DNA from: Tenodera sinensis
Taxonomy: Eukaryota > Arthropoda > Insecta > Mantodea > Mantidae
Length of the DNA: 64,000 bases
Assembly: GCA_030765045.1 (NCBI GenBank)
Contig: CM060961.1
Location: 36,779,805-36,843,804, forward strand
Direction of reading: 5' to 3'
Under the pieces are notes generated by a model. It ran no database searches, was not told the DNA's origin, and worked only from the letters and a program-made list of their open reading frames with translations. Position numbers and translations under genes: made by a program. Shown here in pieces: positions 46,530 through 57,859 of this stretch. The first letter of the stretch is position 1. Each line of letters opens with the position of its first letter.

Positions 46530-47105
46530 ACAACGAAATGTATGTAAATGTTGAGACGCTGGGCGAGGCGCACAACAAAGAACGGTCGGGAGCAATCTAC
46601 TTCATACCATACGCCAAGCGTTGGGTTATTAAATGCGCTCAAGGCCAGACCACCTCGTGCGTCTGTTTCTGAATACATGACAACAATCAAAGCAGCAAAA
46701 CAAACGAGTCTTTGAGATTATCCGCGAAGTGTCTAGCGGTCGGTGTATTTTTAGAAGTTCCAGAAAAGGTGAAGTTAAAGAAAAGTGCATGTTACGTCAT
46801 CTTCGCTATATAAGGAGGCGAGGCAGCGAGCAATAATACTTCGTTACAGACCAGATTCAGATTTTAGTTTTAGTGTGTGTATGTCAGCTGCGGGCGTTGA
46901 AAGGAAGATAGCGAAGCAGTTAATCAATGTTGAGTAACTGTATCGTCAAAGTGAGCTGTTTGAGAGATAAAGTGAAGAAAAATAGAAAGGGTGATTCAAG
47001 GTTACGAGAAGAAAATAGTTGTGAGTTTTAATCACAACAGACTGTAGACTATATCAACGTCAGTAAAACAGAACCGTGTTTTTGTGCATTCAGTTAGAAG
47101 AAAAT
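46530..47105 (+). repeat. R2 repeat with CRE-like site and TATA box
   Basis: TTACGTCAT (46,792-46,800), 6 nt, TATATAAG (46,807-46,814) within CGCTATATAAGGAGGCGAGG. The leader has GTTTGAGAGATAAAGTGAAG, GTGATTCAAGGTTACGAG and ATAGTTGTGAGTTTTAATCA. The end has GTAAAACAGAACCGTGTTTT, matching the AATAAA-bearing end of the 35.9-kb copy. It is directly followed by the 5' end of an R1 copy. Confidence 0.75.
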
Positions 47106-47106
47106 A

Positions 47107-47990
47107 CAGTGATGTGTTGCACTCACATGACTTCCTCTACTCTCGTACTAACCATTCTTACAAACTCTTATTCCTGTATCTTGTTCGTGTTAGTTGAGAT
47201 AAACATTTGCAGAAATTATCTTATTGCTTATTTCTGTGTAGTTGCAACGGAAATAAGGGTATACTGTACGCTTTGAGCGATAGTCAAATATTTTAAAGTT
47301 TTCAAATTCCTTTGTCTTTGCACGGTTAACATATAAAATGAATAGCGATGTTCCATTTGACAGAACTATAAGTTCTCCAAAACTTACACAAATAACAAGG
47401 AATATCTCCGCAATGGTTCACTCTACAACAAAATTTATTTAGACATAATATTTTTATAGAGTAAGATTTGGTCTATCTGTTATGGTTTACCAATTACGCA
47501 AAAGTCATCTAGAGTGAATAGAACTTCATGGATTATAGCGAGAAAATTCATTTCTCATAAAAATATATTAAACATATGGCATTTTAGTCAAAGTCGCTAG
47601 AGCCATTTTCAAGAAAATCAAAATTTTCCATGTAAAGGGTAGTTTAGGGTGGGGCTATTTTCTTCAAAATCTTCGTATCGCATCATTCATGAGCGTCGGC
47701 AGACTTTTTTCCCGAGGGGCCACATGTTGGAAGTTTGCTAACAGATATTATTAATTCATTATTTTATTGTCAAAATTTATATTTGTTGCAGATAATCGTA
47801 TTGATTTATGCTAAATAACAATTGTTCTTAATTAAAATAATAGTTTAATAGTCAGTAATTGATTGCACATTAAGTTCACCAACTTGCAAGGGGGGCACAC
47901 ACACACCTTTTTCTAAAAGGCTTTTATTTGGATTCAGGGACCTCCAAACATAATATAGGTATTTTTACTTTACTAAAAGTGGTAGAGAAA
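47107..47990 (+). repeat. R1 repeat with a foreign segment
   Basis: Well-preserved 5' part (GATGTGTTGCACTCACATGA). At about 47,690 the sequence departs for about 200 bp (GTCGGCAGACTTTTTTCCCG, then AGGGGCCACATG) and returns at about 47,895 with the microsatellite slot, CCTTTTTCTAAAAGGCTTTT and GGTAGAGAAAGTAAAA. The intervening piece has a hAT-like look at its left end but no clear TIR pair. Confidence 0.7.
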
Positions 47991-48945
47991 GTAAAACAAA
48001 GGAATTCGGCTGTACTTATGTCATTTTGTTGCAATATAAACGTGGGGTGAATAGTGAAAGCAGTTCCATAAAAGTATACGTGTTTATTACATAGATAGAA
48101 GAATCTGCTTTTTCAAGAGGAGTCTGTAGACAATTTGTCGAAATAAACGATAGTGCTATAGAATATGTACCGTCAGAATTTTGTATACGCCTTCATATGT
48201 CATAGTTTGCATCCTTTTCATACGACTAGCTTAAATATCAGTCTATAATTCGCATATAATTACACATGATAGCTCTATGAGACACAAAAGCAGTTTCGGT
48301 TGTTAATGATGTTTCCTACACTCAATCATTAGGATTAACTCTGGCTATTGCATTGATGGTTATTTATCACCGGGAAAATAAATTAATTTCAGGGAATTAA
48401 AATATGAATGCAACCCCGGATTCTAGTAATGAGTTAGAAAAAACATTCATTAAGCAGGTATTGAAAACAACACATGTTTCAATCATAAAATCCTCAATAG
48501 GAAACAAAAATAGAAAAGAACTATATTCGTTAAAGCAGCCGGTATGCCAAAATGTAATTCAGGCTTTTTTGTGTGTCAGTAAATGGTATTTAGCCGTGTT
48601 TATTTAAATGCACGCTCCGGCATTAAGGCATTCATTTATTTGAATTTATCGATGTCAATAGCTGTGGGTTTTTAAGGATGGAACTACAAATGAGGCATTA
48701 GCAGAAAATTTTAAAACTGCAAACAAGAGTATATTATGTGTAGTTTGAAGCCCAATGGCATGTTGTATGGAGAGAAAGTTTGATTAACAATGGCTGCCTC
48801 AGCACTTTTCAAATGATGCTTCAGATCATGGCGGCAGGCAATCTCACTCGGTTGTATCCAGTGTTGATAATTTGCTACCTGCGTTTAATGCACTTTGTTT
48901 TCTCCTGTATGAAGCATGGTACAACACACGGCAAGCAATGATTTT
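47991..48945. other. No recognisable gene
   Basis: AT-rich. The 67-codon frame at 48,404-48,607 has no recognisable domain. Confidence 0.35.
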
Positions 48946-48949
48946 TGTA

Positions 48950-49066
48950 GTGCTTTTAATACATGTATGACGCTGATGGTACATGGAATGAAGGTGGAGT
49001 GAAATACGCGGAAAAGCGGAGAACCTGGAGGAAGCCCGCCTCTGCGTTTCTGTACAATCCCTACCC
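48950..49066 (-). mobile_element. SINE-C fragment
   Basis: GGTACATGGAATGAAGGTGG, AAATACGCGGAAAAGCGGAG and CCTGGAGGAAGCCCGCCTCT follow the SINE-C body region that normally reads GGTGGAATGAG...CCGGAGA...CGCC. Diverged and partial. Confidence 0.45.
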
Positions 49067-49814
49067 AACGTGTGTTACGTCACAATACTCCGAGTTCAGA
49101 GACCGAGTCTTGGACTGAGCAAGACGGAACGTGTGTTAATCAGCTGAGTTCTATGAGTAAAACTCTATTGCTTATTGTTGACTATTCAATTATTGTTCTG
49201 CGTATATGATATTAAATAATAACCTTTATTAATGACTGAAATATTGACTAATCACGGTGGTTTACTTATTATATGCTTCCACGGATACTATTTTATCGGT
49301 TACAACCTCAGTTCATTACGTAACAGTAATAGTGTCGCTATTTATGATTAATAGGCTATCCTGTATCACGATAGTTCCAGTCTCAACGTTCTTTATAGTT
49401 TTAATTGCAGATTTCTTCAACTTTCAACTTTGAAAACTGAGTTTTTAAGCAACGCCTATTGAACTAGAATTAATTTACGAATAAATCGTGTTTTTGAAAA
49501 AATATATTTACTTTGTTCTGATTTTAGCCTACTTTAATCTTGAGGTTAAGTTTTTCCTCATACCCACTGTTGGGTATGCAATCACAAATTTTGGATCGTT
49601 CGTTCATTTAATATAGGTACCGTGATCTCACAGACAATTTCCATTGCACTTTAAATAATAAAATAAGATATAAATCATTATTTATATGTTACATTTTAAT
49701 CAAGGAACAATATCTTAGTAATATTTGAGGTTATGAGTATAGGGTTATAGAAGGTAAGATAAAGTATTACAATCCAAAATATCCAAATTGCGTTTTGAGA
49801 TCACCTTTTATAAG
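49067..49814. other. No recognisable feature
   Basis: AT-rich, no motif. Confidence 0.35.
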
Positions 49815-49843
49815 GTTTTAGAAAATGGTTTGCGTTTATGTGT

Positions 49844-49910
<67 letters not shown>

Positions 49911-49965
49911 GCATAACTCTGTCTGATAAGTACCAACTTCGTATTTAAATTTATGACCGTCCAAA
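49815..49965 (-). repeat. R1 fragment around an expanded (GT)n
   Basis: TTTTAGAAAATGGTTTGCG, then (GT)n at 49,839-49,906, then GGCATAACTCTGTCTGA and TACCAACTTCGTATTTAAAT match the complement of the R1 microsatellite slot and its flanks. Confidence 0.6.
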
Positions 49966-50526
49966 AGGATGTGACTTCCAGATTTCCAAGAGTAGTTTTT
50001 ATTTATGGACGCTCTTTAATTGTAATGGTTCTCAGCGTCCCGTTCCATACTGGTTTAATTTTGCTCAGAGGCCTCTTTAGCAGGCTTGAAATTCTTTTAC
50101 ATGTCGAAATTCTACAACACGACCCCCGGCTACACTTCCCTTCCGAAGGAAATCATGCTACGGATTTTTAAGGCCGAAAAAAAATTATCGTTCTACTCTT
50201 GGTTTGAACCCGTGACCTCAGGAACAAGACCCTAGCATTACCATACACATCTAAAGCTATCAAGAGCGTTTATCTTGAAAATGGCACAGAGGACGTGTTG
50301 AAAGGTACGTTGGTGGTGTATTGAGTTTAACTCAATTTTACTGAAGTGAAGTTCTTAGTCTCTACATACTTAGTGTTATTGGTAGAACCTAAGACCACAG
50401 AGGAGTCTCTCCCACTCGAATTTACGGTTTACATAATTGTATCATTATGCTGTGCGCTGTTGTACTGATTTGTTTTACATCTGGTACAAACTCAGTGCAA
50501 TAAAGAGAGGAGTAGGTACCCGTGAT
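49966..50526. other. No recognisable gene
   Basis: GGTTTGAACCCGTGACCTCA at 50,201-50,220 is B-box-like, but the surrounding sequence does not form a tRNA-like head. Confidence 0.3.
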
Positions 50527-51340
50527 GATGCGGCAGCTACTCCGACACCTGTGAGCAGCAGGTGGTGGAACTTCCAGGCGTAAAGAAAATAAATACTATA
50601 ATTTTCATAATTTGGGATCATCATACCCGTGAAAAGGCAGCAACTACTCCTACATCTGTGTTCAGCGGGGTGCCGAGCAATAGGCGCAGAAACACAATAT
50701 ATAGAACAAATATAAACCCCTGACACAACAGCTCATCTGGGCCAAGGCACGCTGCGGCTGCCACCTCCGTCTACCATACGCCTCATGTGTGTGGTGCAGT
50801 ACCGGAAGCGAGACGTGGTCATCACCGGGTATACCAGGGGCCTCAGTTCGTCCCTCACGAGAATGACAAAACATGGACTACACCGGAATTCCATTAGGCG
50901 GTTAGGCCGTTCGCCTATCACATAGGTAGCCCAGGATCGCTTCCAAAGACCCGCAAGTGGTAATCGTGGTGGACGAAGCAGCCTCTCGGCGGGTTTTCTC
51001 CAGTTTCTCCGGTTTCCCCCGCCACTCTTTTCAGCAACTGCTCCATAGTCACATTTCCATTCATAGATTTCGCCTGCATTCATTACTATTACACTTGGTG
51101 TTGGACTGACCACCCACTTCCAGACCTTGGGTCTGTCCGGTCCGTAGGTTCGTTTGATCCCCGACAGACATTTGACCCTAGGCACACGCTTATAAGTCCC
51201 AGTGCTAGGGGAAGGTAAAGAAGAAGAAAGAGGAATTCCACTACAACAGCATGTAATAACTATGAAAATGCGGCAACTATTGCTACAACTGTGTGCAGCG
51301 GGGTGCCAACCAGTAGGCGCAGAAACAGAAAATATAGACT
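50527..51340 (+). repeat. Three copies of an 80-bp degenerate repeat, split by SINE-C
   Basis: Units lie at about 50,527-50,603, 50,630-50,711 and 51,268-51,340. Shared core: GGCAGC(A)ACTACTCC or GGCAACTATTGC, CATCTGTG or CAACTGTGTG, CAGCGGGGTGCC, AGTAGGCGCAGAAACA or AATAGGCGCAGAAACA, AATATA. Units 2 and 3 translate similarly (QQLLLHLCSAGCRAIGAET and RQLLLQLCAAGCQPVGAET). SINE-C occupies most of the gap between units 2 and 3. Confidence 0.6.
50885..51205 (+). mobile_element. SINE-C, near full length, plus strand
   Basis: A tRNA-like head (CCATTAGGCGGTTAGGCCGT, then TCGCCTATCACATAGG) is followed by the body GGTTTCCCCCGCCACTC, TTTCGCCTGCATTCATTACT, CTGACCACCCACTTCCAGAC, TCTGTCCGGTCCGTAGG and CCCCGACAGACATTTG. 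It is the only SINE-C copy here on the plus strand. The B box is degraded. Confidence 0.7.
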
Positions 51341-51344
51341 TCTG

Positions 51345-51738
51345 TTAAAGAAGCATCAAAATAACAGCCAAGAATGTTCAAGTATTTGTAGGAACAATAT
51401 AACTTAAACAATTTTGACTACATTTATTACAGTTTCATTGCATTTCACCTAGCTGAACTGCTACTATTCGTAGAGTAGAACACGATTCGCATGGCTGGAG
51501 TAGAACTTATTGCTGGTATTTCAAAATAGACATCTAATCTTTCATGATTTTCTACTTCAAATAAACGTTTTAAACAGAAGATTTAAGGCAAACGAAAAGG
51601 GAATTTTTTCAAGAAATTCTCAGTATGCATATAGATGCAATCCAACACAAAATGTAGCTAACAAAGTGGTTTTGTCGCGTCTGTCATAAAATTCCAGTCT
51701 TGTGTCGAAACTCCGAGGGGGGGGGGGTTCATTTTAAA
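51345..51738. other. No recognisable feature
   Basis: AT-rich, ending in a G10 run at about 51,717-51,727. Confidence 0.35.
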
Positions 51739-51739
51739 C

Positions 51740-52266
51740 CAGGGCCTCTCAGAGTGCATGCACCGGTGTATTGTACATTGCAGAGTGCAAAATTTGAGTA
51801 CGAAAAGTTGACCTCGGTGTAAACATACACGTCCTCTCTGCTTACGCTTGTCTCACTCGCTTTACTGTCTCCCTCTTCGACATTACCCGCGGTCCATAGT
51901 TTTAAACAGCTTAATTTGTCTTTTATGACCAAATCTGCTCTTAGTTTTAATGATCTAGAGCAGGGGCGGGAAGGCCTCTATCGTCATGACTTTCAAAAAA
52001 ACTAAGAAAATTCCCGCTCTGATTTAAATGGAGTATCGGCATTGTTTGCTTTATTTGGAGCCAGTCACTCCATTATTAGGTAGTTGTGTTACCTATATAT
52101 CTATTTCACTTATAAGCAACCCTACCATATGTACAAGCTTCCTCGTTTCTTCGCTTTGCAGGGCGCGAGTTGGGCCGAGCTTAACCGAGTAGCCACGATG
52201 TACCGTGCTAGGAAGTTCTGCACTTTGGATTGCATCCGGTGCTATTTTAAGCATTGAGAGACCCTA
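51740..52266. mobile_element. hAT-like non-autonomous element, diverged
   Basis: Left end CAGGGCCTCTCAGAGTGCAT with GCACCGGTG. The right end, in complement, has AGGGTCTCTCAATGCTTAAA, AGCACCGGATGCAATCC and AGTGCAGAAC. Both ends share the order (A)GGG(C/T)CTCTCA...GCACCGG...AGTGCA. The flanking 8-mers do not match, so the TSD has decayed or an end is misplaced. A smaller inverted pair lies inside (CGGGAA near 51,966, TTCCCGCTCT at 52,011). Confidence 0.5.
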
Positions 52267-53760
52267 TCATACACGATTATCAATCTCATGACAAAAGTAA
52301 GCGATATAGTAACCATGTTGAAACATCAACTTTTCTGCTTAAATGCTAAAACGTTCAATTTTTCTAGCTGTATAAAATACAAGGACTCCTTTGCTAAAGC
52401 ATTATCACCAGCATCATTATAATTACTGGGAATCCATCTATGTATTACTTATATTATTGTATCTAAGAGTAGAAAATTAGATGATGTGTTTATGGAGTTT
52501 ATGTTCAAAATTATATTCAAAGAAACATTTTATTCCGCTTTGTATGTATTTATGGACAAAAATAACATTTTGTTGTTCTTATTATAAATTAAAAATGTTA
52601 ATAACAATGCTCCCAACAACAGTGAGGAACAGGAACAGTAATAGAGACAATTTAATAACTAGTTGCTGTACAAACCGTGCCAACAGCATAATTTTATATT
52701 GCAGCGCCTTTTGCGGTAGGAGGCGTAGGGATCTTCGCTGCTTACTTGTAGCTAAGTGGGTAGTATAAGCTCTGGAATAAGGCTTAGCATTGCTAGGGAT
52801 AAATCTTAATGATTTTACGATATTCCATATTGTAAATTTACGTATGCCCTGTAAACCAACTTATGCAATTAACTTGTGGAATGTATCATTTTCTTATACT
52901 CGTGTTAAAAATCTTTCTACTCGTAAAAATATACCTACTTAAGCCATAAATTGCGTAATTAACTACATATAACAATAGTATAGTGATATCACTGTTTGAT
53001 ATCTCAAGGGAAATAATTTAAAATTCAAATCATATATAATTAGTTGTTTTGAACACGTGTGTGCTAGCTTTAACATAAACAACTTTAATATAATCTGCAC
53101 GTAAGAGCCAGTAAATGATTATTTTAAAATAACGTTAAGCTGTGATCATGTACACGATTTTATCAAAAAATGAGTATTATTGCTAATGGTGGTGTTTCAA
53201 CGTCACATTCTTTATTTTAAGAGCATTTTCAACCAAAATAAACTTGATGTATTCAAGAGTTATATCCTTTGGCAGCACAATCCTGCGTGATTAAACTTTG
53301 CATTTATAAAAGGCACTTTAAAGAATAAAAGCATCAGATACAAGTGCTCGGTGAAACTGGATATTTCCCCGGGAGAACTGTGACCCCTGAACCTTTGTAA
53401 GGCTGAAGGGCGCAGGCAGTTTCCCCATCGGCACGCGACGTCACTCAAGTGTCTGATAACCTCCCCCACCACAAGCTCCAGCGTGTTTGATCACACACGT
53501 TGTATTTCACGAATGAACAAGGTTCAAGGCTTGCTTCCTACAGAAATATGAATAGAGAATCTGCAGTGGGCCTAGGAAATACCTTTGGGCTTTGATAACT
53601 AACCCTAGTAACGATTTTCATGCCCATTAATACTATAAAGCACTTCACAGCTGAAACCAATCTTGTAGGAGTACATGGACAACAGTATATTGGATTCACA
53701 ATTTCTCCATTATAAATCGTACTTTTGAATATTTCCCATTCCTACTCAATTTTCAGTGTT
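52267..53760. other. No recognisable gene
   Basis: Short frames at 52,481-52,768 and 53,260-53,472 carry no recognisable domain. AT-rich apart from about 53,360-53,480. Confidence 0.35.
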
Positions 53761-53761
53761 T

Positions 53762-54230
53762 AACTTCTTTAATATGTATATAGTAAGTAGAAAAGGTACT
53801 GCATACCGCCTGTATTTCACAGAAAATACATGTTTTGAGGCACTTTGAACCCCAAAAGAGCAAGTGTGTGTGTGTGTGCGTGCGCATCTTCCTGTGACCA
53901 GCTTAACTAGAAAACTAGATGAATACCAAACTTGATATTTAAGATCCTCACTTCTAAGGATTCAATACAAAGATTTTCAAGAAAGCCCCCTTTTCAAGGT
54001 ACCATTTAAGTGGAATTGTTTGGGAAAATTCTTATTTTCTCAAAAATGGTTATAATGAATTTTGTTAAAAATTCTTATATTTAAAATATTTTTATTAAAA
54101 ATGAAATGAATAATTAAATTTTCTAATAATATCCCCAGAAGTCCATTTTGTTATAAAATTAGTTTTGCACAACTGGTAAACCTGTAAAGACTAGTTAGAA
54201 CTTTAATACAAAAGTTTTATTTGAAGACAT
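53762..54230 (-). repeat. R1 repeat, diverged, minus strand
   Basis: Complement order of R1: GTATATAGTAAGTAGAAAAG, ATTTCACAGAAAATACATGT, GTGTGTGTGTGCGTGCGC in the microsatellite slot, CTTATTTTCTCAAAAATGGT, then GCACAACTGGTAAACCTGTA. Both ends are blurred. Confidence 0.6.
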
Positions 54231-55559
54231 CCCGGTAAAATTATTTATTCACTGTTAGCAAGATTAAAGATTATTTCAAATATGATTGAAATTCCCGTTA
54301 CAATTCTCAGCATAAATTATCAAATGCATTGAATTGTCGGATTCTTATCAAGACATTTATATATAATTTGAAATTTACACAATAAAAAGTGACAAAGGTA
54401 CTTTTCTTGTTTCACAGTTTTTCCTAAATCTTACTTTACATTAAACTCTTAAGCAAGGCACCCACTCTTTTAAGTACCATCATAGTTGTAGTTTATAGGC
54501 CAGCTTGCACAAACTTTGATTCATTATAAAATAGAGCAACTAGGAATAGTTTGAAGTTCACTGTGCTATACACAGTCTATGTTCACAGAAATCCAATTAA
54601 AGTCATGTCAACACTGAGTAGTGCGAATGACTTTACACTTCAAACAGAATAATAAAGCCCGCACAAATTGCATTTAAAACTGGCACTTCTTTGTGAAAGT
54701 ATTCAAATCCAAACTAATATTTGTATTCGAAGTTAAAGACAAGAAATAGGGTTGAAACTCGAATACAGATTATTCAGAATATAGATAAAGCATTGCAGAA
54801 CACACAGAAGTGCACACGGGGGAAAAACATGCGGAATTTGATGGCAGATGACGATGACGAAAGAAGATGGCGCTATGACAGATGCAAGACGGAACTCAAG
54901 TCTGCAAATACATTCTTAATTTCCAACTACGCAACCTCAGATGCTTTAAGTCTATTAATTGGTGTTTCTTCACTGACCGTTTGTATACTAATATCCTCAA
55001 GTTGAATCAGCTTTGAAACCATAATTGCTACTATCAGAACTCCAAGTATACTTTCTGCCAATGCTTGGTTACTGAGTCAGCGTAACCGTTGTCTCCAAAC
55101 GAGATTACGTTTGTAAGTATTGAAGTACTTAATTACACCAAAAGTTTATTATACTCAGATTCTCTAGACAAAGAAAACAAAACCATTTTTATACAGAAAG
55201 TTTCCGAGGAAACTAAATTTTGGATAAATACCAAACTTGCTATTCAACTTCAGCACCTTTCTAATGTATCACATGTTGATTTTCAAGGCAATGTACCGAT
55301 TCCAAACTATCCTTTTAAATGGAATATTTTCTTACTCTTCATGTTCCCAAAAGTGGATAACGATTGTATGTTTAAGTCATGTTTATTACGAGGGGCGTTC
55401 GGAAATGATTACTATAATAGTTTTATACCTCATTTATTTAGTATCTATTTATTTCTCATCTCTGACAATTACATATTACAATTTTTTACTCTCTCTTGAA
55501 GTTGCCTACTTTTTTAACACTTCCCCTTATAATTAACATTTAGTTTTATATATAAAGGA
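54231..55559. other. No recognisable gene
   Basis: AT-rich. The 94-codon frame at 54,721-55,005 and the 136-codon frame at 55,089-55,499 have no recognisable motif. The second includes hydrophobic stretches that could equally be AT-rich composition. Confidence 0.3.
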
Positions 55560-55690
55560 GAATTGTAGAACTTACCCCCCAAGGACACAAGCCAGTGCCT
55601 AGAGTGAAGACCTGGAAGCAGGTAGTCAGCCAAGCACCAGGTATGATAGTGAGGAAGAGGATGATATGAAATGCAGGTGAAACATCGTTA
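55560..55690 (-). mobile_element. SINE-C fragment
   Basis: ACACAAGCCAGTGCCTAGAG, GAAGACCTGGAAGCAGGTAG, CAGCCAAGCACCAGGTATGA and AGTGAGGAAGAGGATGATAT match the 3' half of the family. It joins an R1 copy directly on the right. Confidence 0.7.
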
Positions 55691-55693
55691 TGC

Positions 55694-55816
55694 ATTTTCT
55701 TATATATTAGCCGGGCAAAGAAAACGGAATTTGAAAGCTTTAAAACATTTGACTATTGCTCAAAGACTAATGTATTCCCATATTCCCCTTGTACCTACAA
55801 AATAATAAGCAATAAT
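55694..55816 (-). repeat. R1 repeat, left of nested insertion
   Basis: Complement of the R1 5' region: GGGCAAAGAAAACGGAATTT, ACATTTGACTATTGCTCAAA, then CAAAATAATAAGCAATAAT, where it is interrupted by the palindromic element. The copy resumes at 56,451. Confidence 0.75.
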
Positions 55817-56450
55817 TTTTGAGAGGTAGAACCGGAACTTAAAAATTCAATGCCACAATTGGGACTTGAACCACAGACCTTCCGCTTACCGGGAGGATGC
55901 TTTACCACTGAGCTATTGTGACAAACTGCCAGAATGGCATTAAATTCTCAAACCAGTTCGTATTTCTCCTGGTAAACCACAAAGGCAGTCTCACATCAGA
56001 GACAAATTACCTCAATGGTGACTTACTATTGTAGGTACTTTATATCCCAGGATTAAATAACCTTCAGATGGTAATTATTATTTATTTATACCAGCAGTAA
56101 GTTTGTTGGCATAAATAAATAATAATTACCATCTGAAGGTTATTTAATCCTGGGACATAAAGTACTTACAATAGTAAGTTACCATTGGGGTAATTTGTCT
56201 CTGATATGAGACTGCCTTTGTGGTTTACCAGGAGAAATACGAACTGGTTTGAGAATTTAATGTCATTCTGGCAGTTTGTCACAATAGCTCAGTGGTAGAG
56301 CATCCTCCCGGTAAGCGGAATGTCTATGGTTCAAATCCCAGTTGTGGCATTGAATTTTTAAGTTCCAGTTCTACCTCTCAAACTTTGCCCACACAGGGCT
56401 TGTATGTTTAAAAACACCAACAGTAAGTTTGTTGGCATAAATAAATAATG
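55817..56450. mobile_element. Palindromic SINE-derived foldback element with 12-bp TSD
   Basis: Two 272-bp arms (55,818-56,089 and 56,111-56,382) are inverted copies of each other with only scattered differences, around a 21-nt spacer. Each arm contains a tRNA-like head. The right one (56,277-56,349) has a GTCACAA/TTGTGGC acceptor pair, a perfect D arm GCTCAGTGGTAGAGC, an anticodon-like loop CCGGTAA and a GGTTCAAATCC B box. 56,383-56,450 is an extra tail ending CCAACAGTAAGTTTGTTGGC and an ATAAATAAATAAT run, repeating the central spacer with its AT flank. Identical ATAAGCAATAAT at 55,805-55,816 and 56,451-56,462 is the target duplication. The arms' similarity implies a recent origin, or arm-to-arm conversion. 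Confidence 0.8.
56277..56349 (+). other. tRNA-like SINE head (right arm)
   Basis: Cloverleaf-like: 7-bp acceptor with one G-T pair, intact D arm, five-pair anticodon stem with one mismatch, loop CCGGTAA (GGT in anticodon position, Thr-like), weakened T stem. The inverted counterpart is the complement of about 55,851-55,923. No CCA and a poor T stem argue for a SINE promoter, not a working tRNA gene. Confidence 0.65.
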
Positions 56451-56575
56451 ATAAGCAATAATATAATTTCTGTAAATGTTTATCTCAACTAACATGAAGA
56501 ATATATAGGAATAACAGTTTGTATGAATAGTTAGTACAAGAGTAGAGAAAGTCATTGTAAGTTCAACACATCAGA
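56451..56575 (-). repeat. R1 repeat, right of nested insertion
   Basis: Complement of the R1 5' end: AATTTCTGTAAATGTTTATC, CAACTAACATGAAGAATAT, AGTACAAGAGTAGAGAAAGT and GTTCAACACATCAGATTTTT. It completes the copy split by the palindromic element. Confidence 0.8.
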
Positions 56576-56987
56576 TTTTTTAACCCTTCCTTCCATAAAA
56601 CCCATACAGTCCATCTTTGTCCATGACAGTCACCTTCCATCTTGTTCGTTGTTTTCTCTACTTAACAACAAACAAGCGCTGTTCCTTCACCGTAAACTTT
56701 CTTCACAACTACCATCTAATGTTTGCATGGTGTACTAGCATCAGTTCACCCCTACGAGAGGTTGTGAACTTCCGAAATGAAGTTTTTCAAACAACGCAAT
56801 TGTAAATAATTTCCGAAAATATAAAATTTTATAAATATATTTAAATACAAAATTATTTTAATAACGGCTTCAGTGTTATTCTCTACTATAAGACACTTGA
56901 ATAAATAATAAGCATAATTAAAAATTAAAGCAATCAAGACGATTAGTAAAAAAATTTCAAGTCTGATTAACATTATTTTTCAAGTTG
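56576..56987. other. No recognisable feature
   Basis: AT-rich, no motif. Confidence 0.35.
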
Positions 56988-57075
56988 TCCTCACGCTCAC
57001 ACAGACATATCCTTTATTGGATTCAGGTACATATGTATTTCCAGTGAAATTTTGAGCGCAACTTAATACTTGGAG
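56988..57075 (+). repeat. R1 3' fragment
   Basis: CACGCTCACACAGACATATC, TTTATTGGATTCAGG and TGTATTTCCAGTGAAATTTT match the R1 stretch after the microsatellite slot. Confidence 0.55.
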
Positions 57076-57859
57076 GTTAGTAATATAGGAAGTAATGAGG
57101 TTTCTAAAATAGTTTGAAAATATGTGCAGAAATAAATGATATAGCACAGAAGAGGTCATGCAACTGTTACACATCACCTTCAGTAAATAGAAATGCAATT
57201 TTTGTCAGTGGCTGGAGGAATTCATTTCGAAATACGAATGCTCTGATTGAATTAAGTCTTTTCTCTTTTTATTAAAGTTTCAGTTTCATTTATGCTCACG
57301 TTGATGCTAACTTTTTATCGCTATTTTTGTCTTTTTCGTTGATTTGTATCTTTGCTATTATTTATCAACCTTAAAGGAGTTAAAACGCATGGACGCTTCC
57401 CAAATCCCGAAGCATTTCACCGTTAACGCTTCTTAACGCTTCTTTTCGCTCTGCAGGCAGAGTTAATTAATTTCTGTAGGTTGGTTGTTCCGCCACCGGA
57501 AGTGGGCGGCGGTGATGGCGTCACATCACCTGCACTGATAGCAGTTTCGTGTTGCTACCGTGAACGTGATTGGCTACTTAAGTAACACGCAAGGATCGCC
57601 CATAAAAACAACACATTTACGTTAACACTGCAGAGCTTGAAATCTTCAATATCTGTTTCCTTTTGAACCAAACCCTCCTTCCTTTAAATTCGCTAATGAC
57701 AATGATACTGTTATAGCACACTAAATATGTAAATCAAATGTGTGCTTTCTCTGCTGCTTACTTATAACAGAGGAAATATGTTACTTCCAAATAAATAAAA
57801 GAGTCCTCTGAATAAATACAAACAATAATATTTATTTCCTTTGTACTTACATATAGTAA
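57076..57859. other. No supported gene
   Basis: 57,480-57,630 is GC-richer (GAAGTGGGCGGCGGTGATGG) with TGGCGTCACATCACC, but it does not align with the R2 promoter block. Nothing else recognised. Confidence 0.35.

Noticed and set aside
55089..55499. 136-codon frame
   Set aside because: AT-rich, no recognisable domain, no start or promoter context. Too weak to call a gene.
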